Counted from the first letter of the stretch, positions 34,031 through 46,371 are shown. The stretch is DNA of 64,000 bases from Symsagittifera roscoffensis (GCF_963678635.1 NC_087063.1:21770701-21834700), one strand, 5' to 3'. Notes: generated by a model not told the origin, from the sequence alone. Numbers and translations: made by a program.

Positions 34031-35239
34031 AAGGCACCAGAGAGAAAAATGATGGCAACGAGAACTTGAGTTTGGATGACAATGAAAAGATTGAAGCGGA
34101 CTCTGAAGCGGAATCCTTTGTGGAAGAAGACTGGAACGATCCGGAGCAGGGAGAGGTGCCGAAGTGGACAGAACCAGACTTACCAATACCAGCAGGGACT
34201 AGGAGTGGCAATCGCAAACGGACAGGCATGAGGTACAACAGGTACGGAGATGATTTCTTGATTGATAAGATACAGCCCGATGAACTAAGCGAAGAGCTAC
34301 TAAGTGTGGGCGAACTAGCAGCCGACGGTGAATGGCAAATTATCAATGATAATGAACACTACCCGCAAGAAGACTACTCGACACCAGAACGAGAGACAGA
34401 TTTGGAACAGAGCGAGATAGAGAGGAGTGAGAATACGAACTTGAGGATATTAGAATGGATGCGCGATGTCAAGAACGGAAGCGGCGAAGGACAAAGCATC
34501 CAACAAGTCGACGTGTCAGCGGTAAAGCACATTAAAACGGAGGATCCACTCTTCGGCTGGACAGCAACAGACATGCCGCTCGAGATTCCACCAGATAATG
34601 TGGACCCAGCACCATCGACGGGGACGTCGATAAATATTTTTGTCCGGTGAGTAGGGGTAGGACTTACCCACGCCAAAAATTTGATGATAAAGAAACTCAG
34701 AGAAGTGAGAGAGACCAGCGGGCTGGAACTGGATGAGGAAGAGGCTGAGCCAACCATAGGACGAAACTTCGAAACAAGTTTGAGATACCCAATGAATACT
34801 CGGAGAACATCCTGATAACGGACAGCGACTTCATTTTGTCAGACAGGACTAGCGCGATCTGTATAACGGCGGACATGAGCTTCAAATCGAGACTAGAGGC
34901 CGACTTCAAGAGAGAATATCAGAACAGGAGTTTCTATTAAGACAGACAACGGGGTTGGGAGGAATGGCTGCGCTTTTTCCATCAGTTTCACAAGTCCCGG
35001 GTAAATACCTGTGCTTTCTGGTAACGAGGATCAATGAAAGAAACACGATAGATCATGAGCACGTGATGTTGGCACTAACGATGCTGAGAGACTTCATGGT
35101 CGAAAGAAGGATAATGGATGTCTCGATGCCGGTTTGTGAGTCAAACAAGGGCAAGTTGAGCCCAAGGGAGTTATACGCAATCCTACACGTGGTCTTCGCA
35201 GAAACGGAGATAATGGTACACTACTTGAGTATCGCCTGA
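34018..35239 (+). pseudogene. Pol C-terminal extension with macrodomain-like module (copy C)
   Basis: 34,018-34,650 is open for 210 codons and is nearly identical to copy D (56,475-57,090). From 34,640 onward the sequence is instead close to copy A. GTCCGGTGAG here creates a TGA where A and D have GTCCGGGGAG. A frameshift shared with A follows near 34,780. The last 94 codons (34,955-35,239) hold most of the second half of the macrodomain-like module: GGMAALFPS, YLCFLVTRI, MDVSMPVCESNKGK and LHVVFAETEI. Confidence 0.7.
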
Positions 35240-35439
35240 ATTACGGGCAAACAATGGAGGTCTCGAGTTAGGTACATGGGGATCTCGAGTTAGGTACATG
35301 GGGGCGCGAAGTAGGTAGATGGATTTTAACGCAGACAACTAATTTTTAGAGAGTTGACGGTGCTAAAACATGAAATGAATTTCCTCTCCCCGCCAGGCCA
35401 CCGGCGGGGTTCGCGGCCCAATCCACGGGCAGACAGTTG
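35240..35439 (+). other. Pol-ORF3 linker (copy C)
   Basis: As in copy A, but with two rather than three CTCGAGTTAGGTACATGGGG repeats, and the same 0.7-kb loss reaching into ORF3. No gene. Confidence 0.65.
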
Positions 35440-38400
35440 TCTATGATACGGTCAGAACAGACGGAGGAAGCATATCCGGACCTCAGTAACCTGAAGAGGG
35501 AACTGGAGAGGGTGCAGAGGTAGAGAGACAAAGCGAATCTTGACCGGGATGGTGCGAAGCTCGAGAGGGACCAGGCGAACCTGGAAAAAGATCAAGCGAT
35601 CCTCGAGAGGGATCAGGCGAGGCGTGATCTTAATATGATTAAAGCATAGTATCAACAAGAGCAGAAGGTACGCGAGAACGAGGCGAACTGTGAGCAGTTG
35701 AAGTCGGAAATTGAAAAGATCCAGCGGCGACAACGAGAGTTCGCAATACAAAAGGAAAAGGGAACGAGGACCACAGAAGGAGCAGCTGCAGGGTCAAGGA
35801 CAGAGTCGCGGATGGGATTGGATGAAGTTCCTAGGTCCAGTGGGCGATTCAACTTGGACCGAGCGGCTCAGGAGCACATCAACGAGGGATTGGAAGTGTG
35901 GACACCACCCGAGCCGGTGTCCTCCGTGCGTGGTTTGGAGGCGCAACCAATACGCCCACTGATGGAGGTCACAATACCGGGATACACCCCGAGTTCAACC
36001 CCGGGCAGTAGCCAAATTAGCGGGAGTTCATCACGTCTCAAGAAACCGTGACGACTCAACAAGAGTGGAGCGACCCCCTACTTGGGGAGACCAACCAGTC
36101 AGGAGTGTGGTGATCGCAAGCTACAAAAAAAATTCAGATGGCAGGTATCACAGACAGAACCGTATGGATTGGACCACGGCACAGCGGGCGAGAAGGGATT
36201 GTTTCCATGACGCGTCATAGGCCGAATATTACGCACAGCCGAGAATACCGGAGGGTGCGGTCCACTTAATCATAGGGGACAGCCTGATACGAATGCTGAC
36301 CCGGATCCAGTCGCGTTGGCAGACTAGAGTCTTGAGCTTTTCTGGAGCCGCAACACCTCAGATGTTGGCATCACTTGAGATGTTGGACATGGTGAAGATA
36401 TACACGGTGACTCTGATGATGGGGACCAATGACGTGTCCAGAGGTGAATCGAGGAAGGTAATGAGGCTACCTGAGAAGATGATGAGCTGCATTCTTGAGG
36501 AGTTGAGGATTCAGATGAACCCCGCTATACTCACGATTTGCACCATCCCTTACAACATGAAAACCGATCAGCATGCGATGGAAATGAATGAGAAGGTGCG
36601 CAACATCAACGAAATAATCAGGCAAATACAGCAGAGGAGCGTGCTCCCCGTTAGATTGTTGGATGTGGCAGACATGATGGAGCAATCGCTCCCGGATGAC
36701 GCGTCTTCGGATGGCATCCATTCTGACAGGCCTAAGAGTGTGGAATGGCTGAATGGCGTCTTCCAGAGACACATAAATACGCTAGAAGCGGATCTGCTGG
36801 AATTGGCTCAGTTCACCTTCGGTCCACCCCTATGCCCCCTTTCTTTGCCACGAGATCCTTGTCCAATCGCCTGGGAGTGAGATTCGATTCCAGAGACTGC
36901 TCAAGGAGCAGCCGGACCACACTACCGGGGTCCACACTGATGGGGGCCGAAAAAGCAGAATCGTCCACGCCCCAAAGCTCGGTGGTATCCTCGGTGGTGG
37001 TGGTGGAAAACCAGAGAGTGGAAATACCAACGGAGAGGAGCCAGACGCGATATCTAGTGAGGATAAAGGATTGGATCTGGAAGATCTGGAGTGCAGACAA
37101 GAGTTGGTGGAGACCCTGGGGCTCAAGCACGTGTCACATAAGGACTTGAGTCGACACCATTGTGTGGATTGGTTGAAAGCCCACGAAGCACACTTCTCGA
37201 GAGCGAGGATGATGGAGAAGGCAGATCTGACCGGGGTTCCTCTGAAATCAATAATGGGGCCGATCAACTATAGGCCACTCAAGCTGTTGGGGAGTCCAGG
37301 GTTCATAGTGGAGCCCCCCAAACATCGAACGAGCATAACAATAATCAGATTGGCAATGAATGAGGTGCAAGAGAATGTGATTTCTCGATTCGGAGCCAAG
37401 ACAATGGTGGCGTTTACAACGTCCCCGGGGTACGCGAGCGTGCCGCCTGAGTTGCAATTTGTATACGCTATCTTGATCCTCATAGCGGAAGGGAACGCGT
37501 GGCGGGTGTTGATGGCAGCCCCCAATCGAGAGCTGGAACCCACGAACTTGAGACTTCTGTTGTTCGAATTGGCAGCGGCGTGGGCGGACGTATCTCATGC
37601 CTTGAGGGGATTCTACGAGTTGGCAGACATCCTGATTGTGTTAGACGAGGTCCTATTACTTCAGATTTCAAATTTCGCTCGACAATTGAAGCTTAGTCCG
37701 GAGATAAGGAATGATCATCCGATGATAAGCCACCTAAAGGCCAGCCTATGGTTCCGAGGTAAGGACCTGACGATCATACGCTTCACCAGCAAAGCGAGGG
37801 GACCAATCAATGAAAGGAGAAATGTGGCTGCCGTCGAGAAGCAATTAGAATCTATGGGATATCGTCTGACGCAGGAAAGATGGAGGTGGCCATTCCTGAC
37901 CCCAAGGCTCGAGAATGCTACGGATAAGACGCGGGAGGATGCTCCACCTCTCGTCAAGCAGATATGGGAATTTCTTGAGGGGCAGCTGGAAGTGGCAGAG
38001 AGTAGAGAGATGACGGTGGGGAGATTCGTCACAGCGGCAAACGAAGTCACCATTGGAGGATTCTGGAGGGAGCACGCCAAAGACGAGCTGAGAACGAGGA
38101 AAAATCACAAAATCTTGAGATTCTTGAGTCCTTGTTGGGAAAAGAAGTACATGGCTAAAGTGTTCCATGCGAGGGATACCATATTCGAAGCCTTCGTGCA
38201 AGAGCTGTTGAATATGCCCATAAACCTCTTGCTGGCCCTGTACTTGGTTTATCCCAGATACCTGTTTAAAATGGGTCCAGCATACATGTTCAGCAGAGGA
38301 GTGGAGACAATTCGAATTGACGGGTACCTGACGCTAGTGCTCTTGACTCGTGGCGAGCTGGTGGCAATCCATCGGTTGAAGAAATATGGGGAGCCCCTGT

Positions 38401-40326
38401 CGATGGGGAAAACCCACCCAAGTGTAGATACCTACTCTAACAAGTGCACTGCTGGACTGAAGACGTTGCTGGTAGAGTATCTTCTGATGTTAAACCGACA
38501 CTTGACTAGCGAAGAAAGGAATCCCAAGACGAGAGACGACTGGAGGGAGGCGAATGGTGGTATCCCTCTACTAACTGATCTGTGTTTGATCATGAGGTCT
38601 GACCCGTTGGGAGTGATCAGGGGGCTTGGCGAGGTCGTAACCTGTATCTACGGGCCAGCGGTGACTTATGCCTTTCCAGATCCTCTCGTGGCGGCATATC
38701 GCAATTCAGTGGTGCACCTGAGCCTGATAAGTGTACTAGATGGGATGGCGTTGAACTGGTGCCGAGGGGAGGTGCTGAGGGCATGAATGAGTGACACAGT
38801 GCTCTTCGGGAAGGTAAAGGATCCCGAGTTAGTGGTGTTTAATTTCCGGGGGCAGCTACAATGCAGAATGGGGGGAAGCGTGAAGGTCCTAATGAAATTC
38901 ACCCCAAATTCTGGAATTTGAATCCCTTGACGGCAGACAGAAAAGAAATCTTGAGAATTCCGGCGTGGAAAGGGAGCTTCGAGCTGGTGAAGAGGGAGCT
39001 AGAAATGACACTGGAGAAAAAAATTCTGCCCACCGTCGTTCCCGAGTTCCCGATAGTCAGGAGAATGACCTTGGGGACGAATAGCCCACTGGTGGTCCCA
39101 TCCCTGTACGCCAGAGCCGCGGTGGAGAAACAGCAGAGGGAGTTCACCGATGGCTGGGATACCTTGTTTATCGGCAATACAGCAGCAGGTTACTACCACA
39201 CTTGTGACATCAAGATAAACTCATGAACGACGCAAGCAAAGAAGATGAGGGGCTCAATGCCTCCAAAGTTCGAGGTTCGGGATATCTTGAGAACGCTCGA
39301 GCAAGCGGATCCGGAGAACATGCTGCCGGTCTGGGACGATTGGAGAATGATTGTGGAGGAAGGACACATAGCCTTGAAAGATGAAATGAAGTTCGCCACG
39401 AGGAAGTATCGAGCACCCTACGGGCTGGAGCGACTGGAGGTGAAGCAAGAGGTAGAGAGGCTAGCTCAGGCGTATGCCTCTATATGTAGCTGGCAGGCCC
39501 CTTATATGTAGCCCTCACTGAACACAAGAAGCAGGACCCAGCTACACCCTCACCCCTATCAGTGGGCACCCCTGGATATAAGAGAAGCGGTCCCGTGGAA
39601 AGCAGGTTTAGAGACGTACTTGAGAGCAGGCGAGCTGAGTCAGAAGGGGAGAGCATGGATGAGACTCTCAGTGAAGCAGGAGAGGAAATGGAGGTGGGGA
39701 ATACGCCTGAGCCGAAACCAGCTGAGAAGGATTCCGCCACTCAGGAACTGCTGCAGGACTTGAGTGGAGATGATTGGGCGAACACGGCCACACCACCCCT
39801 GACATCATCCCCTCGCAAAAACCTGGAACTACCCTTGAGCGGCGAAAACTTTAATATGGGGATGATTCTCTTGAGTGCCAAAGAGAGTAAGAAGAATAAC
39901 TTCGAGGGCAATAATTGGATGTTCCTGAGTACGCTGGTTGAAAAGACGTGGCGAGAATTCTTGAGTGAATTTAACCAGAAAGCAGAGACCGAAGCTACAC
40001 TGGAGAGTTTCAAAGAAGAATTATGGGACACGGTGGTAAAGTTCGGGGAACCAGTTCTGATGGGCACCGGACTGAACGAAAAGGCGAAAAAGGAGTTGTT
40101 GGACAAGATGATCAAGCTGCGAGAAACGGAGCAGAAGACCAAATATGATGAATGTAAAGACAGCTATACTTTGAAACAAAAAATTGACGATAAAGTGATT
40201 AAAGTTAAAGGGGAGGATAAGCTTAAGACTAGAAATATGATTAAAGACATTAATATCCTTAAGGCTCGAGTAGGAGGAGTAAAGAGTCGGAAGGGCTGGA
40301 CCGGGACAAAGAGGTCGAATCAGTGA
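35440..40326 (+). pseudogene. ORF3 polyprotein (copy C), most complete 3' half
   Basis: The coiled coil (35,500-35,760) carries TAG at 35,521 and near 35,647, shared with A. The SGNH domain has Ser in GDSLIRML (36,278-36,289), MGTNDVSRG and DGIHSDRP (near 36,712). 37,071-38,786 is open for 571 codons. An in-frame 423-bp deletion near 37,353 removes the first two SGNH-like blocks of the second domain, while the downstream part (NRELEPTNLR, RNDHP) is kept. TGA at 38,784 replaces CGA/CAA of the other copies, and TGA at 39,224 replaces TGG. The acidic tail 39,562-40,326 ends at TGA, which overlaps the ORF4 start as TGATG. Confidence 0.75.
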
Positions 40327-41935
40327 TGGTTATGACGACACCCCCAAGCAAAGGTGTGAATTCTCGAAAGAGGAAAAGGGAGGTAGAAGCGGAGTTGAAT
40401 AGCCCCTCGGCGGATGCGGTCTCTGAGAAGAATTTGAGAGAGACGGCTCGCATGATTCTAGCGCGATGGAAGACAGCGGCCTACAAGAGCAGCTCCGAAC
40501 CAAAGAGGCTAGCCGAGGTGGTGAAAGAGATAGAGGTCTCGACGAGTCTGGCAACGGAAGAAGACTTCAGACCTCAGAAGGCGAGCTCGAAAAAGGGTTC
40601 GACGAATGGACAAACATGGGAAGTGGATGTTGGCAAAGAAGTGGCCAGCGACCCTCTTGAGAAGAATGCGACGAGGAATACGGCTCGACCTTGGTGGGTG
40701 GCTCTGGAGACAATGAAGGAACTGGAGGACTGTCTGAAAAAGCTCGATCGTGGAGTGTCCCGCAAGCGTCGCAATTGGGCTACCCAACAAAAGCCGATTT
40801 TAACAAATTAGAATTGGGAAGTCAGCTGAAGCGAACCTGGCAGAACTTGTTGCGGGATCACTTCGAAGAGGCGATGAGAACACCTTCATCCGCGTTGCCA
40901 TTGATGGCAAATCCCTTCGTTAGAACAGCGGGGCAGCTGACGTTCGCGTGGAGCCTAGTTGGGATAGAATTAGAGGTATCGACCTCACATGATAAGTTGA
41001 AGTTGAGCAACAAGAGTCTAGGAGTTTATCAGATGCTGGTACAGCATATCGCCAGAGATAACTCCGGTTTGAGTCTGGCGAGAAGAAAAGATGCCACTTG
41101 CTTCTTGAGGTGGATATTGTCCGTAATGACCTATAGTACCGTCCAACCGTGTCATCAGAAGGCCATGGGGAGCAAAACTATGGAGAGGAGAGTTTCCACG
41201 GCCATGCTGAACGTGTACCAGAGTACGGGGATCGAAAAGGAAGATGACTCCAGGCAATCTCTAGAGAATCATGGGAAACTTGATGAAATACATAGATTCT
41301 TTAACAAGAAATTGGGAGAACGACATGATGTGCATCGTAACATGGCCTAAGCTGAAGATTCCTCGAGTCCCAACAAACGGGGAGAATACCAATATGTATC
41401 TGGAGTAATGGGGATAGCATACAACTCTTTTTTGGATTCAGAGGCCGGGAGCGCTCACAGGAATCACGAAGTGACGGAGCTGTTGAAGTTTTGGACAGAG
41501 AAGATAATCGAAATTGATTCAATGGAAAGGGAGAAACCGAGCCTGGGCCTGATACTCGAGAGAATTCAAAAGGTAATAAGCGTACCGCGCTCGAATAAGA
41601 GAGTGGAATTGAAGATGGGGAATGGAAATGGGATGCTGATTACAAGTTTGGGAACGGTTTGGAAGTTGCTGAGACCCTCCTGGTGTCCACATCCCTACGC
41701 AAACTTGATTGAAGAAGTCACGGAACGAGTGAGGCTAACACCGACGAAAGATGAAGACTTGGGAACTCTGAATGTAATACACAAACTGATCCTACCTCAG
41801 CGTAAAGAGTCGGGCGAGGCAATGATGAGTAAGCTAGGATCAGTAAAAAAGTTGGAACCCGGTAGCTGTCTTGACTTGACGTGCGGAGCGGAGAGCACAC
41901 TTGTGATGGACGATCATGTGTGAGAATACAGTCTT
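40326..41935 (+). pseudogene. ORF4, N-terminal and middle part (copy C)
   Basis: It starts at ATG 40,326 within TGATG. RKRKREV near 40,365 suggests nuclear localisation. The first frame is open to 40,811; a one-base shift near 40,795 then moves it to 40,820-41,350, and TAA near 41,349 and further shifts follow. 41,408-41,923 is open for 171 codons with the conserved LLRPSWCPHPYA block. The cysteine cluster of copy 0 is present but split by a shift near 41,890. Function unrecognised. Confidence 0.6.
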
Positions 41936-43412
41936 TCCAAAGAGAAAACCTTGTCGCTTGGTTTGGCGACGTAACAGAAAGGGACAAGAGCGAAGTACAG
42001 ATAATGGCTGAGTGCTACACAAACACTACGGTGAATATAGCAACGGCGGTGGAGTTCTTCTCAAGGATATGCAGTTCACAATCACTGGAGATGCTAGAGT
42101 CTGAGCACTATTTGGTGACAGCATTGAGCGTAAAGTCATTGCCTAGGGCGTTGCAGACAACCCAGAAGCACATCAGAGGGTGGAAGATTGGTCTTGAAGC
42201 AGAAATGCGAAGTCCTTGGTAGGATCAGTAATGGCCAACCTGTGTGAAAGCCACTATCCATTACACATGGCGATGGTAGAGGTATCCAGACAGAGGATAT
42301 TAGTAGACAAAGCCTTCTCGGTACCCAAGTGCGTACGACTGGCTCGAATGTCGCATCACTCATATAGGCTGTTGAAGAAGATCCTGGGAACTGTACCAAG
42401 GGAGCAAAGAGATGACTTGAGTGAAATCTGGGGAGAAGAGCTTTTGAGTTTGGAAGGCGAAAACACAAGTGAATTCGAGAGACAGAATACAATCGGGAAG
42501 CAGATGAATAGTGCCCCAGCACAGGAGGAAAATCATACAACACATGAGAAGATGATGGAATTGGAACCTCTACTGGAAGCTTCGGGAGAATGCAACCTCC
42601 GGAGCATCGATATTACACATGGGGAATGCCCACGCCATTGCTTGGCACAGAAGGTGTGGTACCCGGAACACTCAAACCTCTGCTTAGTATGGGACGTGGA
42701 AAAAATTCGGTCGATCGGATTACCCAATCATCGACAGAAGGTGACTATCTTGGTAGTAAGCACAATATTGGCGTTGCGATGGATCGAGGAGAATGTGACG
42801 AAATATCGGTAATCGAAGACACCGACGACGGAGTCGATATACGCTATTGATTATGGCAGGAGACTTGAGTTGTTTGAGACTGCGTGCAAGGTATTTGCCA
42901 TGCCTATGGAGGTCAGGCACGTATGAAGTCGCATAAGGTTCTTCCCGTGGTTTCGAGCGTCATTGACATCTTGGTGGTATATGGTTACGAAAGACCTTAT
43001 GAAAAAGCATCGCAAAGAATACCGACAGTTCCTGGCAGAGATAGGACCGGAAACCTTCAAGAGAACTTTGCTGACCCACCGAAATGCCATCACGATGGGA
43101 TGGAAAAGAGTCGGTAGAGTGTCTAGAGATGATACCAAGGCGAGGGAATCAATACTGGAAGAGGACCTGGCGAAGAACGTGAGCCTGAGCCTGCACATTT
43201 CCTTTTGCTTGAACAGGGAATCGAAAGTGAAGGGTTTGCCAAACCAGGCAAAGAGGTTGCTAGAGCAGAGGGTGTGCATGCGATCCTTCGAATAAATAAA
43301 AGCGTGGGAAGAGATCGTATTCAGCTCCGATGATGAGGAAGCGCTGCTAAGGCAGATCACGGTGTCAAACACATCAGGGCCTAGCACCTCAAAGGCCAGG
43401 AATACGAAATGA
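41881..43412 (+). pseudogene. ORF4, C-terminal part with Cys/His motif (copy C)
   Basis: Segments 41,881-42,222, 42,216-42,812 and 42,963-43,295 together cover the copy 0 segment 5,090-6,707, with shifts near 42,210 and 42,810 and TGA near 42,925. The Cys/His cluster reads CPRHC, then NLC with the last Cys replaced by Trp. Blocks HRQKVTILVVSTILALRWIE and NVSLSLH are well conserved with copy 0. The authentic end is TGA 43,410-43,412. Confidence 0.6.
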
Positions 43413-43434
43413 GCAGGGGGCTCAGTGAGGGTTT

Positions 43435-44318
43435 TGTAACATTCGCCCGGAAGTACATATCGACGGAAAATAAAGCTAAGCTATAAAACGACTGGCCAGC
43501 GTCTAAACTAAGCTCTACATGCTTTTCACCGTCTCTACCAAAGCCAGTTCTTTTGGTGGTCTTCCTAACATCGGGTCGACAAAAACGTTACAGCTTTCGG
43601 CTTCGGTCAAAACACTCAGATTAACTTAATTACATGCAAAAATAGTGAGCTCATGGCTGGGTCTCAGTATCCCCAGACCACGAGGTCACTCCTAAAATCA
43701 GGGCTACTACTACTAATTATATTACTATTGTTTTTGTTCAGTAGATAAAAATCATCATCTCCATCGAAGATGGATCAACCCTTTCCCCCAACTCCTAGCT
43801 TCTCATCCTTGCAAAATGAATTCAGATGTTAAACAAATTCAATTCAAGACATTCCCGGGAAGCTAAAAGTTTGTATAAAATGATATAAGTTCCAGTCCCG
43901 AGACCCCTCCTTATCTTCCTTCCGGAAGGCTGGTTTTCCATCCTTCACCGTTGTTTGCAACGGCCTTGCAACTATTGTAGCGACACAATAGTTGCAATTC
44001 GGAACGGTCTCTGCTACTTCTGCTTTTCTCCGATTCTGATTCTCAATATTCTCTTTGTTGTCGTCCTTGCAACTACTGTTGTTCTGATTTTATTCTGGTT
44101 TTTCTCTAAAATGGCCGTTTTTGACGCTTCTCAGAATTATTACGTCATCACTTCGAATTTTTAAAATTTCAAAATACCAGAATATCTTGACCTTCACCGT
44201 TTGACTAATCGTCCCAATAACGTTGTTAATCTGTTAAAACCGTCAATTCGGAAGGTTAGCTGCAAAAATTTCGAATCTGTTGAATCTGCATTTTTGTCCA
44301 TTCTGGTCAAATGTCACA
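43435..44318 (-). repeat. Inverted solo LTR of the related family
   Basis: It is the reverse complement of the element at 10,569-11,491, diverged but alignable throughout: it starts TGTAACATTCGCCC and ends TGGTCAAATGTCACA on the plus strand. It is flanked by TTT on both sides and splits the copy C trailer from the ORF4 stop. An inverted orientation at a different site shows independent insertion. Confidence 0.75.
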
Positions 44319-44733
44319 TTTCTTGAGTCTTGAGAGGGTAGGCAAGGGGCTCGAGTGTGAACTCGGATGAAATCTGAGGTCACGAAAAAAATATTTTAAC
44401 GAAACGAATTATTGTTGTTAATATGCTATAATTATTGTATAAACCAAAATGCTGGATGACAATTTTCTGAGTGGACAAAACAAAAGAAATTTTTATCATT
44501 AGCTTGCAAAGCGGAAATTTAATTTGAAGGTGTATGCAAATTTTGATTGCTGTTCAGCAATAGTGTGACAATTTTGCATAGTTGTGAGTTGTGGGGTGTA
44601 GACAAAGTTAAATCTGCTGCAAACTTCTGTAAATGACCACTGGCACGGTATCTTGAGCAACACTCAACATTCTGGCGATTCACTGACAGACGGCAACACG
44701 CGATGAGGACATCGATCTTGAGTCCGGGGAGTA
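44319..44733 (+). other. 3' trailer of copy C with polypurine tract
   Basis: It matches 6,730-7,135. It ends with GTCCGGGGAGT (44,722-44,732) directly before the LTR. Non-coding. Confidence 0.7.
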
Positions 44734-45479
44734 TGTACCAGTCGGTCATATTTGGAAGTTTGACCTTGAGCAATACAAACAACGTAATTTTGGGGTGGAA
44801 TGGAATTTTTCAAAACTTCGAAGTGAGCCTGTCATGCTCAACTTTCTCGCGACAACTGAAAATCTCAGAAATACAAGATCAGAACAACCGAATTACAATC
44901 GCGGGAAAATAGTCAAAAAAGCAGCGGGAAATTGCTATTCGCAATTTCCAGACATAAGAATCACAAGAGAGTAGAGCTGTCTTATCCTGAAATAGGAGAC
45001 AGAACAATTGCGAAAGAGGAAGACCTTAATTCGAAGTGGACCAGAGTGAACCTTCGGTGGGAAGGTGGACAACCGACATCTCCCAATGGTCCAGTCCCAA
45101 AACTTATTTCTCAAGTCAAAACTCATTTCCTTTGCTGGAATTCGTTAATAACAAACTTCTTGATTTAAAACTTTAATTAATTATTCTGCCACAGGAAACA
45201 GTGCAAAGCAAGACCATCGACGAATTCAAGTGGAAACTGGACAAACATTGGAAAGCGATTGGAATTGACATGTACGACTTCAAACGGAGATAGGAAAAAA
45301 ACATTTGAAATGACCACAAGAGGCACTGCCTAATGGTCATAAAAAACTTGACTTGACTTGACTTGTTTTAATTTCCTATAATGCTAGAGTTGCTGATTAT
45401 TTTAGTTACTCCAATTCTCGAGTGTGCTGGTATGTGAGTATCCAATTTAGTTTTCTTGAGTGTGTTTTATAATTGTTAC
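44734..45479 (+). repeat. 3' LTR of composite element, cut by the insertion of copy D
   Basis: It starts TGTACCAGTCGG and follows the LTR for about 0.55 kb (without the LINE insert) to TTTATAATTGTTA, after which the 5' LTR of copy D starts. The missing right part, beginning near TGTTGAGGTAAGG in other LTRs, should lie downstream of the D 3' LTR outside the window. Confidence 0.75.
45179..45366 (+). mobile_element. 3' end of a LINE-type (non-LTR) retrotransposon
   Basis: The insert is flanked by TTTAATT on both sides (45,172-45,178 and 45,367-45,373), a target site duplication. 45,183-45,293 encodes the last 36 residues of an open frame ending TAG, with TIDEFKWKLDKHW, which resembles the FKxxLDKxW ending of RT proteins from CR1/Jockey-like LINEs. 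It ends with four ACTTG units (45,346-45,365), a microsatellite tail typical of such elements. It is a 5'-truncated, dead copy inside the LTR. Confidence 0.75.
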
Positions 45480-46371
45480 TGTGCCAGTCGGTCATATCTG
45501 GAAGTTTGACCTTGAGGAATACGAACTACGTAGTTTTGGGATGAAGTTTAATTTTTCAAAAATTCGAATTGAGCCTGTCATGCTCAAATTTCTCGCGACA
45601 ACTGAAAACATGAGAAATAAGATCAGAACGACCGAATTGAAAAAGCGGGAAAATGACAGAAAAATCAGCGGGAAATTGCTATTCGCAATTTCCGAGATTC
45701 TAGTAAAAAAAACACAAGAGTAGAGCTGTCCTATCTTGATAGAACGAAAGAACATCGAAATTCAGCTGAACCAGAGTGAACCCTCAGTGGAAGGGTAGAC
45801 AACTGAAGTCTCCCAATGGTTCAGACCCAATACTGTATTCTCAAGTTAAAACTCATTTCCTTTGATTGGAACTGATTGATAGCAAACTTCTCGAGTTATA
45901 TTCAATCTTATTTATGCTAGAGTTATTAATTAGCCTAATTACTCTGATTCTCAAGTGTGCTGCGATGTGAGTACCTAATTTAATTTTCCCGAGTGTATTT
46001 TGTGATAAGTATGTTGAGATAAGGCGAGTTTTAGGTTGATCCATCTGAAATGGATTAAAGTTCCACTGTCCAATAAAAAGTAACTTAACGGATTGTTCCG
46101 ACCCTGTTTTTAACGGCGTTCGTGTATTTTGGGTATTCTGAGACCTAAGTATGGGGATGTTCTTATTTTCTAGAGTGGGGGGGGGGGGGGGGTATTTTGA
46201 TAGTGGCTTTTAAGCTGTAACGGGTTCTAGTCTCATGTCGCAAGTGAACCGAATTGGCTCCGACCGTTGTGAGGTAGAAAAACACAAGAGATAGTGTCCC
46301 TGACTCTTGAGTCAATGGTAATAGGGCCTATTTTTCTTAAGCCTCATAGGCCGAAGTAGGCGAATGTTACA
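45480..46371 (+). repeat. 5' LTR of copy D, 892 bp
   Basis: Starts TGTGCCAGTCGG and ends GGCGAATGTTACA. The hairpin at 46,036-46,058 has one change that would leave a G-U pair in RNA. AATAAA lies at 46,072-46,077. A long G-run at about 46,179-46,192 replaces a shorter run in other LTRs. Confidence 0.85.

Larger units (their letters stand above)
10208..45479 (+). mobile_element. Composite element A-B-C: one Ty3/Gypsy insertion enlarged by internal tandem duplication
   Basis: There is one 5' LTR (10,208) and one truncated 3' LTR (ending 45,479), but three copies of leader-gag: A (gag at 13,721), B (25,821) and C (28,765). B and C have no LTR in front of them; each begins at the same internal leader point fused to the same truncated ORF3 point (25,14x and 28,07x). 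A, B and C share gag lesions, and A and C share pol and ORF3 lesions that D lacks: a TGA after the gag segment ending DFP, a one-base capsid deletion, DTR in the protease, an 0.84-kb loss of the RT core and an 0.7-kb loss at the start of ORF3. Local duplication explains this better than separate insertions. Confidence 0.8.

Noticed and set aside
44000-44164. Small hydrophobic open frame of 69 codons (43,955-44,164).
   Set aside because: It lies in the inverted solo LTR; the other copy of that LTR does not keep the frame.
46179-46193. G-quadruplex regulatory element in the D LTR.
   Set aside because: The run is a plain homopolymer whose length differs in every LTR, and it may be an assembly artefact.
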